From Microseira sp041929235 (GTDB taxonomy: Bacteria > Cyanobacteriota > Cyanobacteriia > Cyanobacteriales > Aerosakkonemataceae), in contig NZ_JBHFNP010000029.1 of NCBI RefSeq assembly GCF_041929235.1, positions 62,001-126,000 on the forward strand: a stretch of DNA of 64,000 nt, read 5' to 3'. Positions within the stretch are counted from its first letter, which is position 1, and the number at the start of each line of letters is the position of its first letter. Shown in pieces: positions 9,154 through 16,680 of this stretch. The translations under genes and the position numbers were made by a program. The notes beneath the pieces were generated by a model. That model was not told the DNA's origin. It saw nothing but the letters and a program-made list of their open reading frames with translations, and did not search any database.

Positions 9154-9366
9154 CACTCTTCCAACACTTCTACCACATCTTCGAGCATCACATCAAATAC
9201 ACGCGCTAACTTCAATAAAGCCGTATAGTCTACCGTTGCTAAGCTGGGTGTTTGGGCGTATTTTTTGATGGTGCTGTAGGGAATTGCCGATCTTTCCGAG
9301 ACTTCTTTAAGTGTCCAACCCTTTTCTTCTGCTAATTCCCTTACTCTTAGCCTAAGAAAGCCCCAT
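9153..9366 (-). pseudogene. HTH (XRE-like) gene copy B, frameshifted just after the start
   Basis: This is a more diverged copy: LRVRELAEEKGWTLKEVSER, then IPYSTIKKYAQTPSLATVDY and DVMLEDVVEVLEE. The ATG at 9364-9366 is followed by GGGG where the intact copy has GGT, so the natural start runs into TAG after four codons. The region is 214 bp against 213 for copies A and C. No other ATG, GTG or TTG opens the HTH frame, and a TGA lies eight codons upstream. I therefore read it as a pseudogene, unless the extra G is a sequencing error. Confidence 0.7.
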
Positions 9367-9387
9367 CTATAAGCGATCGCTCCTCCT

Positions 9388-9437
9388 CAAAACCCCACAA
9401 AGTGGGAACGATGGCTCTATGATACCAACAACGGCAG
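9388..9437 (+). pseudogene. Duplicated 5' fragment of the 77-aa gene at 9780
   Basis: CCCCACAAAGTGGGAA followed by GATGGCTCTATGATACCAACA matches the leader and first codons of the gene at 9780. The coding match ends after about five codons, where the stop of HTH copy C begins. It shows that the duplicated unit contained an HTH gene plus the flanking leader of the small gene. Confidence 0.7.
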
Positions 9438-9439
9438 AC

Positions 9440-9652
9440 TTACTCTTCTAATATTTCAACCAAGTCATCAATTATCACATCAAATGTATAGGCTAACTTT
9501 TTCAAAGCGGTGTAGTCTACAGTTGCCAGCTTGGGAGAATGAGCATAGCTTCTAACTGTGCCGTAGGGAATTCCCGATCGTTGGGAGACTTCTTTGAGCG
9601 TCCAACCCTTTTCAGCAGCCAATTCTCTCACTCGCAACCTAATTAGACCCAT
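9440..9652 (-). CDS. Small HTH (XRE-like) DNA-binding protein, intact copy C
   Basis: 70 residues: IRLRVRELAAEKGWTLKEVSQ forms helices 1-2, SGIPYGTVRSYAHSP the turn and recognition helix, and VDYTALKKLAYTFDVIIDDLVEILEE the C-terminal helices. This is the lambda-repressor/XRE-type fold without a second domain, as in small antitoxin-like or phage-type regulators, but no toxin gene adjoins. AGAG lies before the ATG. It is the only uninterrupted member of three tandem copies (A 8941, B 9153). The target is unknown. Confidence 0.85.
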   Translation of the reverse strand: MGLIRLRVRELAAEKGWTLKEVSQRSGIPYGTVRSYAHSPKLATVDYTALKKLAYTFDVIIDDLVEILEE

Positions 9653-9779
9653 TCTCTACTTGACATCTGCCGCGTTCGCGGCATAAAGTTATCTGAGTAA
9701 GCGATCGCTACTCCGCCTGGAAAACTGAGACAGCGATCGCCTTCCTTACAATGCCCCACAAAGTGGGAAGGATGGCTCT

Positions 9780-10013
9780 ATGATACCAACACAACAGACA
9801 TATCGCGAAAAACTTTATCCTTGGAGCATAATTCGTCACCTGCCAAACATGCAGCGGATAACGGTTGCACGGTTTCGCCGCCGGAATGATGCCTTAGATC
9901 ACCTTCAAGTACTGCGGCGATTGATCCCTAACGCGGATCTGACAGTCATTTTTGACGCCCCCGTAACAAATACAGAGGTACTAACCTCTACGCGATTGCA
10001 CAATCGAGGATAA
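9780..10013 (+). CDS. Small basic hypothetical protein, 77 aa
   Basis: MIPTQQTYREKLYPWSIIRHLPNM-type start, a basic RFRRRNDALDHLQVLRRLIP helix and a beta-rich C-terminal part with LTVIFD. Small proteins with this N-terminus occur in filamentous cyanobacteria to my knowledge, but no function is assigned. It is soluble and has no signal peptide. The leader and first codons are duplicated at 9388-9437. It runs opposite to the HTH genes, so their promoters may share the 127-bp gap. A GAAACCCGGTTT palindrome follows the stop and may terminate it. Confidence 0.6.
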   Translation: MIPTQQTYREKLYPWSIIRHLPNMQRITVARFRRRNDALDHLQVLRRLIPNADLTVIFDAPVTNTEVLTSTRLHNRG

Positions 10014-10037
10014 AGTGCGAGCGCTCAAATTCTGACC

Positions 10038-10072
10038 AGAAACCCGGTTTTTCAGAAAAACCGGGTTTCTTT
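10038..10072. repeat. Perfect GAAACCCGGTTT palindromic repeat
   Basis: AGAAACCCGG, then TTTTTCAGAAAAA, then CCGGGTTTCT: a near-perfect long hairpin between the convergent genes at 9780 and 10088. It is a likely bidirectional terminator and a member of the family at 8863, 12197 and 60864. Confidence 0.85.
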
Positions 10073-10087
10073 GACGTGGTGCGATCG

Positions 10088-10399
10088 CTACTCTTGAGGA
10101 CTCTTGTCCTCACGACCAACCCGGTTTGAGAAGGCATTCGATCGTTGAAAAGAAAAGGGGCCATCTTCTAGTGGTGGAAACTCGCGAATTTTGAGCAAAT
10201 CCTGGTTAGGAAGATTGGTTCTCAGGGTGAGAAACTGAATTTCTCCCTCAAACTGTTCTCTTCCCTGCTTAAAAAAATCTTGACTTTCGGTGCGGATAAT
10301 GGGTATTCGCGGTACGCTCGCTCGCTGAGCGCTAGCTCTTGCAGCTAAACTTGTGGTGGCGACTAGGGTGACAAGCGCTAAAAATCCTGGTTTCATCAT
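10088..10399 (-). CDS. Small secreted protein, 103 aa
   Basis: The N-terminus is a signal peptide (MMKPGFLALVTLVATTSLAARASA, cleavage after ASA). The mature part is about 79 residues, charged, with DFFKQGREQFEGEIQFL, LPNQDLLKIREFPP and a C-terminal FSNRVGRE. The DFFK..R..(E)..L.FL pattern also occurs in the secreted protein at 11060 (EFFKNRSIERQLDFLF), so the two may be distant paralogues. I do not recognise a family. The start is one of two adjacent ATGs; GGGGATCGAATG precedes it. Confidence 0.6.
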   Translation of the reverse strand: MMKPGFLALVTLVATTSLAARASAQRASVPRIPIIRTESQDFFKQGREQFEGEIQFLTLRTNLPNQDLLKIREFPPLEDGPFSFQRSNAFSNRVGREDKSPQE

Positions 10400-10476
10400 T
10401 CGATCCCCTCTACTTTTACTGCAGCTTTGTTTTGTGAAGGCGATCGCTACAACACAACTCTAAAGCGTTGTGAATT

Positions 10477-10707
10477 TTACATTACAGCAGAAATTTCATC
10501 GACAACCTTAACCCGTCCTCTATACAAGGCGCGGATCAGTCGGTCGATGCAACGCTGTTCCTCTTCTTCGAGGGAGTCGTCTAACAGCGCCGCCATCAGT
10601 CCATATCGATCGGCTAATGTAATGCAACCTGTGCTGCTGACTTGAGCGAATAAATCGGCGATCGCACCGGGAATCAGGTTAACTGGAGGAAGCGTTACAG
10701 ACAACAT
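10477..10707 (-). CDS. Hypothetical protein, about 76 aa
   Basis: From the ATG at 10705-10707 it reads MLSVTLPPVNLIPGAIADLF, then TGCITLADRYGLMAALLDDSLEEEEQRCIDRLIRALYRG. The pattern resembles small conserved helical cyanobacterial proteins of unknown function. The frame is open further upstream to an ATG at 10785, which would add 26 residues (MKQAGAVTRD..). I prefer the shorter form because the extension has no family-like features, but neither start has a strong ribosome binding site. It lies upstream of tRNA-Leu in the opposite direction. Confidence 0.5.
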   Translation of the reverse strand: MLSVTLPPVNLIPGAIADLFAQVSSTGCITLADRYGLMAALLDDSLEEEEQRCIDRLIRALYRGRVKVVDEISAVM

Positions 10708-10868
10708 GACGACAACATTGAACTCGATATATCTAATATCTGTGATTCCACTGATGTCGCGGGTGACAGCACCTGCTTGCTTCACGTGATCTTTACATAA
10801 CTTGCTGTGTGAGGCGAGTCACAAAACGAGTAATTTGGCTTCTAATGTGTGCTATGATAGAAATCCAT

Positions 10869-10950
10869 GCGGATGTGGCGGAATTGGCAGACGCGCTAGA
10901 TTTAGGTTCTAGTACCGCAAGGTGTGAAGGTTCAAGTCCTTTCATCCGCA
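10869..10950 (+). tRNA. tRNA-Leu (anticodon UAG)
   Basis: 82 bases without encoded CCA. Acceptor GCGGATG (10869) pairs with CATCCGC before the discriminator A at 10950. The D-arm contains GGCGGAATTGGCAGACGC, the anticodon loop reads TTTAGGT with TAG as anticodon, a short class II variable arm follows (ACCGCAAGGT), and the T-arm holds GGTTCAAGTCC. The long variable arm and TAG anticodon make it leucine. Confidence 0.95.
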
Positions 10951-10964
10951 TCGCCAGACAGGAT

Positions 10965-11006
10965 AAGGGTTTCAGCTTTTGAACGGCTGGAACCCTTTGA
11001 TTTTTA
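10965..11006 (+). terminator. Intrinsic terminator after tRNA-Leu
   Basis: AAGGGTTTCAGC (10965-10976) pairs with GCTGGAACCCTT (about 10986-10997, one G-U pair), followed by a T-rich stretch TGATTTTT. It sits 15 bp after the tRNA. Confidence 0.75.
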
Positions 11007-11059
11007 TCAGCCCCATTGACAATTTGGGCTGGGCTTTTGACTATGGACTGACTATACCG

Positions 11060-11512
11060 TTAACGCGGCGGCAGTTCCTCGTTGATCAACTCCCGTCCCC
11101 CAAATGGGCGGTTAAAACTGGAGGGCGGTAGCTGTCGCAGCGAGGTATTGAAGGGATTTGGCAGATCGGGGGTAAGCAGTATCGGATCGCTGCCCACCTG
11201 CCGTTCTAGCACTTCTACATAAAGGTTGTGGACTCCCCTACCATCTCGATTAATTTCGTTTTCGGGGTAAGAATTCCTCAGTCCGAACAGAAAGTCCAAT
11301 TGCCGCTCGATAGAACGATTTTTGAAGAACTCTCTATCGTTGCTAAAAAAGACCCGATTGAATTGCTGATCGATGCGAACCGCTCTGTCATTGTCAGGTA
11401 CGAAAATATAGGGGTCAGCGATCGCGCTGTTAGCAAAACCACCAGCCGCAGCTACAACAATCATTACGCCTTTGAGGCAACTCAATCGCATACCCATATC
11501 ATTCACCCTCAC
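11060..11512 (-). CDS. Secreted hypothetical protein, 150 aa
   Basis: MRLSCLKGVMIVVAAAGGFANSAIADP carries a signal peptide (cleavage after AIA); translation may begin at M1, M6 or M8 of the reading. The mature region has FNRVFFSNDREFFKNRSIERQLDFLFGLRN, then LPNPFNTSLRQLPPSSFNRPFGG and ends ELPPR. It is polar with no enzyme motif. Parts resemble the secreted protein at 10088. It is divergent from pyrE, whose start lies 68 bp away, so a shared regulatory region is likely. The family is not recognised. Confidence 0.6.
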   Translation of the reverse strand: MRVNDMGMRLSCLKGVMIVVAAAGGFANSAIADPYIFVPDNDRAVRIDQQFNRVFFSNDREFFKNRSIERQLDFLFGLRNSYPENEINRDGRGVHNLYVEVLERQVGSDPILLTPDLPNPFNTSLRQLPPSSFNRPFGGRELINEELPPR

Positions 11513-11580
11513 ATTTTTTCAAATCCTAGCTCAACTTTGGGTTTAGAATCATTGTTGGCTATTTCAACCCCTCAACGGCG

Positions 11581-12189
11581 ATGACGATTGGAACACCTGC
11601 CCACTCCGGTGTCTGGGCGAAGACATCAGATCTGACGCTGCTGCGCCAGCAACTTCTGGATTTATTCTGCAATCTAGCTTATCAAGAAGGTGATTTTGTT
11701 CTCTCTTCCGGGCAGCGTGCTTCTTATTACATCAACGGCAAGCAGGTGACCCTCCATCCTCAAGGAGCTTTAGCCACCGCTCGCCTTCTGTTACCAATGC
11801 TACCGATGGATACTGACGCCGTGGCTGGATTGACCTTGGGAGCCGATCCAATTGTAGCCGCAGTGAGCGTGGTTTCTGCAATTGAAAATCGACCGATTCC
11901 CGCACTCATTATCCGTAAAGAAGCCAAGGGACACGGTACAAAAGCTTACATTGAAGGCCCCAATTTACCAGAAGGTGCAAAGGTAGTGGTTTTAGAAGAT
12001 GTTGTAACCACCGGACAGTCGGCGATGAAGGCGGTGGAACGGCTGCGCGGGGCTGGTTATAGCGTCGCTCGAGTAATTTCACTGGTGGATAGGGAGCAAG
12101 GTGGTGCTGAATTTTACCAAGGTGTTGGATTGAAGTTTGAGGCAGTATTTTCGATTCGGGAAATTCAGGAGCGGTACAAAAATCTGTAG
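11581..12189 (+). CDS. pyrE: Orotate phosphoribosyltransferase
   Basis: 202 residues. PyrE joins orotate to PRPP to form orotidine 5'-phosphate, the fifth step of pyrimidine synthesis, in the cytoplasm. Visible are SSGQRASYYINGKQVTLHP near residue 41, the loop IIRKEAKGHGTKAYIEG (about 109-125) with substrate-contacting Lys/His, and the PRPP-binding motif VVVLEDVVTTGQSA (about 134-147). The length is typical. It starts at ATG 11581; there are no obvious pathway neighbours. A GAAACCCGGTTT palindrome begins eight bases after its stop and separates it from the convergent hydrolase gene. Confidence 0.97.
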   Translation: MTIGTPAHSGVWAKTSDLTLLRQQLLDLFCNLAYQEGDFVLSSGQRASYYINGKQVTLHPQGALATARLLLPMLPMDTDAVAGLTLGADPIVAAVSVVSAIENRPIPALIIRKEAKGHGTKAYIEGPNLPEGAKVVVLEDVVTTGQSAMKAVERLRGAGYSVARVISLVDREQGGAEFYQGVGLKFEAVFSIREIQERYKNL

Positions 12190-12196
12190 CAGCTTC

Positions 12197-12230
12197 AGAA
12201 ACCCGGTTTTTCTAAAAAACCGGGTTTCTT
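12197..12230. repeat. GAAACCCGGTTT palindrome shared by two gene ends
   Basis: AGAAACCCGG..TTTTTCTAAAAAA..CCGGGTTTCTT. It lies between the convergent pyrE and hydrolase genes and probably terminates both. On the minus strand the right arm encodes the last residues (RNPVF) and TAG stop of the hydrolase. Confidence 0.85.
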
Positions 12231-13099
12231 GTACTCGATAATTTTCGTGCTGATGCGGCAAAATTTTGGATAGCTTGGCGATATTCGCTGCGATTAAAAA
12301 AAAGATCTCCATTATTATGTTTTGCACCCGGAACTAGCAGCAACTGTTTAGGTTCGGGTGCAGCAGCGTACAAGGTTTTGCTCATTGTTTTGGGAATCAT
12401 CGCATCGGCAGTGCCGTGAACGAACAACACAGGCATCCGCAACGATTTAACTTTAGTAATAGAATCAAATCGATGTCTTAAAATTAAACTAATTGGAAAT
12501 ATCCGCAAGTAAGGATCTAGTTCTGCCATCTTCTGCATTGAAGTGAAAGAATTTTGCACAATTAATCCGGCTGCTTCTGGATGTTTTACTGCTAAATCAA
12601 TCGCTACTGCACCGCCTAATGAATGACCGTAGATAAAAATTTGATTGGCTGTAATTTGTTTTTGTTTTACCAGGTAATTCCAAGCGATTTGAGCATCTTG
12701 ATAAACTTGAGATTCACTGGGAAAATTGCCTTGACTTTTACCGTATCCTCGATAGTCAATTAGCAGAACGGAAAAACCCATTTGGTGAAAACGGTAAGCC
12801 TGAGTAATATTAGAGCCTATATTGAAACTGTTTCCATGTAAATAGAGTAACGTGCCTAAATGGCGTCGTTGAGATGGAATCCACCATCCATGAATTACGT
12901 TGTTGCTTGAACTTCCGGGGAATGGTAAATAAACATTTTGATATTTGATATTATAAAATTCAGGACTTTTTTGGAAAGCGCGAGTTGGTTTAAAGATAAA
13001 GTAGGGCTGACTGAAGAATAAAATAACGCAGGTGGAGGTGTAAGCGATCGCACTAATTTTCCCCAGTCTCAACAAGCCTTTTCGCCAATTATTCAGCAT
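12212..13099 (-). CDS. Alpha/beta hydrolase, membrane-anchored
   Basis: 295 residues with one N-terminal membrane helix (about 16-31), then a serine hydrolase domain of the ABHD13/BEM46-like type. Visible are the oxyanion region LLYLHGNSFN (84-93), LIDYRGYGKSQG, the nucleophile S160 in YGHSLGGA, D232 in VHGTADAMIP and H261 in PGAKHNN, a complete triad. Substrates are probably esters or lipids but cannot be told from sequence. The final five residues RNPVF and the stop come from a palindromic repeat, so the original C-terminus may have been different. It is 36 bp downstream of the TPR gene on the same strand and may be co-transcribed. Confidence 0.9.
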   Translation of the reverse strand: MLNNWRKGLLRLGKISAIAYTSTCVILFFSQPYFIFKPTRAFQKSPEFYNIKYQNVYLPFPGSSSNNVIHGWWIPSQRRHLGTLLYLHGNSFNIGSNITQAYRFHQMGFSVLLIDYRGYGKSQGNFPSESQVYQDAQIAWNYLVKQKQITANQIFIYGHSLGGAVAIDLAVKHPEAAGLIVQNSFTSMQKMAELDPYLRIFPISLILRHRFDSITKVKSLRMPVLFVHGTADAMIPKTMSKTLYAAAPEPKQLLLVPGAKHNNGDLFFNRSEYRQAIQNFAASARKLSSTRNPVF

Positions 13100-13135
13100 C
13101 TTTTGTAAGACAGATTCACCGATTGTATAATCATT

Positions 13136-13885
13136 CTACATTGATAGCAATTTTTTTTGCTGTTCTTTCAACAACTCATTAGGATAAAGCTTCATTGCTT
13201 TCTGAGATGACTGTAAAGCAGCATCAAACTGTCGTAACTCAATCAAAGATTCAATCTGATAGAAGCGAGCATAAGCACTCGTATTGGGGTCGTGGGTGGC
13301 ATTGTTCAGCGCTTGATTGAGGACTTTCAAGGCTGCTTCATATTGTGCCAAACAATAGAGCGCGTAACCTTTATCTGCCAATATATGGGCGCTATAGGGA
13401 AAATACCGCAAACAGATATCAAAAGAGGTAATCGCTTCATCGTACCGTTTTAACTGCAACAGAGTGTCACCGCGTTCGTGTGCCAAATCTGGCTGATTGG
13501 GTTTCAATTCGTAGGCGCGATTGTAACTTTCGAGTGCTGCTTCAAACAGTTGTAGCTTCGCCAGCAGCAGTCCCCGTTCGTGCCATAATCGAAAATCATG
13601 GGGAAAATCGGTCAAGCCTCGATCGTAAGCTGCAATAGCTTGCTCATACTGCTGAGATTTTTCTAGCGCTTTGCTATAGGCAATCCACTGAAGTGCTTGG
13701 GTGAAGTGGGGTTGATTGCCATCACGCATAATGGGAGAATTGCGCTCGCGGACAACCAGCCAACCTATAATTATCCCTAGTATCAGCAAAGTAATTCCCC
13801 CTCCCGGCAGGGGAAATGCAGACGATGCAATACCTGGATTTTCTGGTGTTTCTTGTTGCAGCGTTGTGAATGATTGTCTCGCCAT
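13136..13885 (-). CDS. Membrane-anchored TPR protein
   Basis: 249 residues. A membrane helix (GGGITLLILGIIIGWLVV, about 28-45) anchors a cytoplasmic or luminal domain of consecutive tetratricopeptide repeats from about residue 63: ALEKSQQYEQAIAAYDRGL, then LRLWHERGLLLAKLQLFEAALESYNRAYE-like, LAHERGDTLLQLKRYDEAITSFD, LADKGYALYCLAQYEAALKVL, and a fifth diverged repeat. TPR arrays scaffold protein complexes; the partner is unknown. It lies upstream of the hydrolase gene with a 36-bp gap, suggesting an operon. The start ATG faces the 0.9-kb repeat-rich spacer. Confidence 0.9.
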   Translation of the reverse strand: MARQSFTTLQQETPENPGIASSAFPLPGGGITLLILGIIIGWLVVRERNSPIMRDGNQPHFTQALQWIAYSKALEKSQQYEQAIAAYDRGLTDFPHDFRLWHERGLLLAKLQLFEAALESYNRAYELKPNQPDLAHERGDTLLQLKRYDEAITSFDICLRYFPYSAHILADKGYALYCLAQYEAALKVLNQALNNATHDPNTSAYARFYQIESLIELRQFDAALQSSQKAMKLYPNELLKEQQKKLLSM

Positions 13886-13970
13886 ACTTTATTATTACGC
13901 TTAATAATCGCAAAAGTAGGAGCCATGTGTGGCTACAACGGCAAAAATGCAATTTCGGAAACTAATAGTA

Positions 13971-14099
13971 GAAAGTAGGGTGGGTTAACTCACATCTTGC
14001 GCCTGCCGGAACACCCGCCCGGAAATAAATTTCAAAGGTTTTTAGCTCAAGTCGGTTAAAACCGACTAAAATCTTTGAACAAAAATTTTTCATTCCTCT
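13971..14099. repeat. 129-bp dispersed repeat, copy 1
   Basis: GAAAGTAGGGTGGGTTAACT to ATTCCTCT, almost identical to 14680-14808 (only a few mismatches). It holds ACCCGCCCGGAAATAAATTTC and the hairpin AGTCGGTTAAAACCGACT, which link it to the foldback elements at 28121 and 52097. The two direct copies flank about 580 bp of decayed sequence. Confidence 0.85.
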
Positions 14100-14268
14100 T
14101 CAGAGGACTTTCGCTAATCGCTGCTTGATTTTAATCGCTGGCGGGCGTCTGGAGTGATGTAAATTTTGAGAAAGTAGAAAGTAGGGTGCGTTAACGCAGT
14201 GTAACGCACCATCGGTAGCGGTGCGTTACGGCTGATATCATCTCCGCTGGCATCGGTAGCTGCAAGTC

Positions 14269-14327
14269 GGGGCGGGTTTATTTATTCTTTGCGCCCAAGC
14301 GCAATTATATCTCGTAAAACCCGCCCC
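14269..14327. repeat. GGGGCGGGTTT foldback element
   Basis: GGGGCGGGTTTA at 14269 pairs with TAAAACCCGCCCC ending at 14327, enclosing an inner GCGCCCAAGCGC hairpin. A related element with the same arms lies at 29631-29676. Just upstream is GTGCGTTACG..GTAACGCACC, another common short inverted repeat. Confidence 0.75.
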
Positions 14328-14379
14328 TACAACATCAAAAACACTTGCATAACCATTGCTTAAGGACATAATAGGACTC

Positions 14380-14615
14380 ATATAGATTCCGGTTGCATCG
14401 GAATCATTAGACAAGATTGCTTTCAATCCCGTTTGTGGTAGGGAACAGGAGAAAAACTTTGATCTGGCGACAAAACTTACTTTAGCCTTAGCCCCTACAA
14501 TCGCTGTGTTGCACCCAATTGAAAACTGCTTTAATTCCAATGCAACCGGATTCGTTTTATCCCTACTCCCACTGGCAAGAGTTTTACCATCCGGACTAAA
14601 AGCAACTGACAACAC
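14380..14615 (-). pseudogene. WD40-repeat protein fragment
   Basis: On the minus strand, just below 14615, the frame reads LSVAFSPDGKTLASGSRDKTN, a textbook WD40 blade end, then loses similarity to WD40 after about 20 residues. There is no full blade set and no plausible start, and the fragment lies between two direct copies of a 129-bp repeat. I read it as a relic of a larger WD40 protein gene. Confidence 0.65.
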
Positions 14616-14679
14616 TGGGTGTGAATGTTACCTGAAGGTACAGATTTCTTGCCCCGTACTTGAATGCCACAACTTTATA

Positions 14680-14808
14680 GAAAGTAGGGTGGGTTAACTC
14701 ACATCTTGCGCCTGCCCGAACACCCGCCCGGAAATAAATTTCAAAGGCTTTTAGCTCAAGTCGGTTAAAACCGACTAAAATCTTTGACCAAAAAGTTTTC
14801 ATTCCTCT
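14680..14808. repeat. 129-bp dispersed repeat, copy 2
   Basis: Direct copy of 13971-14099. Its right end overlaps the 3' end of the truncated McrB-like gene and supplies that frame's last residues and stop. Confidence 0.85.
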
Positions 14809-15004
14809 GAATAAGATATTCATAAACAAATTGCTTTCTTATACTTCTACTTTTAATCTCTTCTGTATTTTCTGACTTTATGTAATACTCAAATCTTCTG
14901 CGGTAATAATTGGCAATTTCACGAACCCGATAGCTTTTTCCTGTGCCTGGACTGCCAAAGAGAATTTTTTGAATGGGTTTGGTTTTTTGCTTGACTTCTG
15001 ACAT
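14765..15004 (-). pseudogene. Truncated McrB-like AAA+ NTPase (N-terminal fragment)
   Basis: The 79-codon frame starts MSEVKQKTKPIQKILFGSPG and continues TGKSYRVREIANYYRR: the Walker A GSPGTGKSY and preceding ILFG are typical of McrB-type nucleotide-driven restriction ATPases. A full protein would be several hundred residues with Walker B and sensor motifs, all absent here. The frame ends inside repeat copy 2 (14680-14808), so the gene was probably cut by repeat insertion or recombination. The partner McrC is absent. I infer a dead restriction system. A short peptide may still be made. Confidence 0.65.
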
Positions 15005-15093
15005 GGACTAGACTGGTAAAGTTTGTCTGACTAAAAGCTAGGGAATAGAAAAGAGATAATCTATATTCCTACTCCCTAAGCATTATTTAGCAT

Positions 15094-16467
15094 CTAGGAC
15101 TGACTTACAGGTTCCTTTGCCAAAAACTTCTCCAATTCTTCCAAAGCTTCTGCATCAACTTTAGTTTGCATCGGACAGAATTTTGGCCCGCACATCGAAC
15201 AGAATTCAGCAGTTTTATAGATATCTGCTGGCAAAGTTTCGTCGTGATATTCCCTGGCGCGATCCGGATCGAGGGCTAATTCAAACTGACGATTCCAGTC
15301 AAAATTGTAACGGGCGCGGGAGAGTTCGTCATCGCGATCGCGCGCCCCCGGACGACGCCTTGCAATATCGGCAGCGTGGGCGGCAATTTTATACGCAATT
15401 AACCCATTCCGCACGTCTTCTGCATTCGGCAGTCCTAAGTGTTCTTTTGGTGTCACGTAGCACAGCATCGCCGTTCCGTACCACCCCGCCATTGCCGCAC
15501 CAATTGCAGAAGTGATGTGGTCATATCCGGGTGCAATATCTGTTACCAATGGCCCTAAAACGTAGAAGGGTGCTTCAGAACACTCTTCCATCTGTTTTTT
15601 GACGTTAAACTCAATTTGATCCATTGGCACGTGACCGGGACCTTCCACCATCACTTGCACGTTATGTTCCCAAGCTTTGCGGGTTAATTGTCCGAGGGTT
15701 TTGAGTTCCGCCAGTTGGGCATTATCAGAGGCATCGTGAGTGCAACCGGGGCGTAAAGAATCCCCTAAACTAAACGAAACATCGTATTTCTTGAAGATTT
15801 CGATGATGTCGTTGAAGTGGGTATAAAGGGGATTTTGTTTGTGATGGTGCAGCATCCACTTAGCAATAATACCGCCACCGCGAGAAACAATTCCGGTGAG
15901 GCGGGTTTTGACCAAAGGCAAGTATTCGATTAAAATTCCCGCGTGAATTGTCATGTAATCTACGCCCTGTTGGGCGTGTTTTTCAATCACGTGTAAAAAG
16001 TCATCCGGCGTCAGATTTTCCATCCTGCCGTGGACGCTTTCTAATGCTTGGTAGATGGGTACAGTGCCGATGGGGACTGGGGAAGCGTTGATAATCGCGG
16101 TGCGAATTTCATCTAAATTACCGCCACCCGTGGATAAGTCCATGACGGTATCGGCACCGTATTTTACCGACAGTTTGAGCTTATTGACTTCTTCGTCAAT
16201 ATTCGAGGAATTGGGGGAAGCGCCGATATTGGCGTTTACCTTACATTTAGAAGCGATGCCGATGCACATCGGTTCTAGATTAGTGTGATTGATGTTAGCG
16301 GGGATAATCATCCGTCCCCGCGCTACTTCGTCGCGAATTAACTCAACGGGGAGATTTTCCCGCTTAGCGACATATTCCATTTCTTCGGTAATGACGCCAG
16401 TGCGCGCGTAGTGCATTTGCGTCACGTTACTTTCACCACGACGCTTGGCAATCCATTCTGAACGCAT
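15094..16467 (-). CDS. thiC: Phosphomethylpyrimidine synthase ThiC
   Basis: 457 residues. ThiC is a radical SAM enzyme that rearranges aminoimidazole ribotide to hydroxymethylpyrimidine phosphate in thiamine synthesis. The sequence is full length, with MRSEWIAKRRGESNVTQM-type start, GIASKCKVNANIGASPNSS near residue 63, VKYGADTVMDLSTGGNLD-like segment, VEGPGHVPMDQIEFN, and the C-terminal cluster CSMCGPKFCPMQ that binds [4Fe-4S]. The start is the ATG at 16465-16467, and a TPP riboswitch precedes it, so expression should fall when thiamine pyrophosphate is plentiful. A product of this pathway is the cofactor of the ThDP enzyme at 61159. Confidence 0.98.
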   Translation of the reverse strand: MRSEWIAKRRGESNVTQMHYARTGVITEEMEYVAKRENLPVELIRDEVARGRMIIPANINHTNLEPMCIGIASKCKVNANIGASPNSSNIDEEVNKLKLSVKYGADTVMDLSTGGGNLDEIRTAIINASPVPIGTVPIYQALESVHGRMENLTPDDFLHVIEKHAQQGVDYMTIHAGILIEYLPLVKTRLTGIVSRGGGIIAKWMLHHHKQNPLYTHFNDIIEIFKKYDVSFSLGDSLRPGCTHDASDNAQLAELKTLGQLTRKAWEHNVQVMVEGPGHVPMDQIEFNVKKQMEECSEAPFYVLGPLVTDIAPGYDHITSAIGAAMAGWYGTAMLCYVTPKEHLGLPNAEDVRNGLIAYKIAAHAADIARRRPGARDRDDELSRARYNFDWNRQFELALDPDRAREYHDETLPADIYKTAEFCSMCGPKFCPMQTKVDAEALEELEKFLAKEPVSQS

Positions 16468-16486
16468 ATTGAATTCCTCGAATAAA

Positions 16487-16566
16487 CAGCTTCCCTCCGC
16501 TGGTATTACCCAGACTCAGGTACCAAGGGTTTGATCTCAGCCTGGTTTTACAGACACCCCTAGCTA
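16487..16566 (-). promoter_or_regulatory. TPP riboswitch (THI element) of thiC
   Basis: On the minus strand the leader reads CTAGGGGTG, then CTGAGATCAAACCCTTGG, then ACCTGAGTCTGGGTAATACC and AGCGGAGGGAAGC. These are the conserved P2/J2-3 CTGAGA, the ACC(C)TTxxACCTGA core and the GGGAAGC closing segment of the thi-box. It ends about 20 bases before the ThiC start codon, which suggests control of translation initiation. I see no strong terminator in between. Confidence 0.93.
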
Positions 16567-16680
16567 TGGATGCGATCGTACCACCACAGGGGGATCGGAA
16601 TCAGCCCGTTGCTAAAATTTGACGGTTTGTAGCAATCCGTAAATTTGGTAAAAATATCTTCATTGGACACAATTTATGTT

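Noticed and set aside
14238..14615. A complete small WD40 protein gene
   Set aside because: Only one blade end is recognisable, there is no standard start, and the remainder loses similarity.
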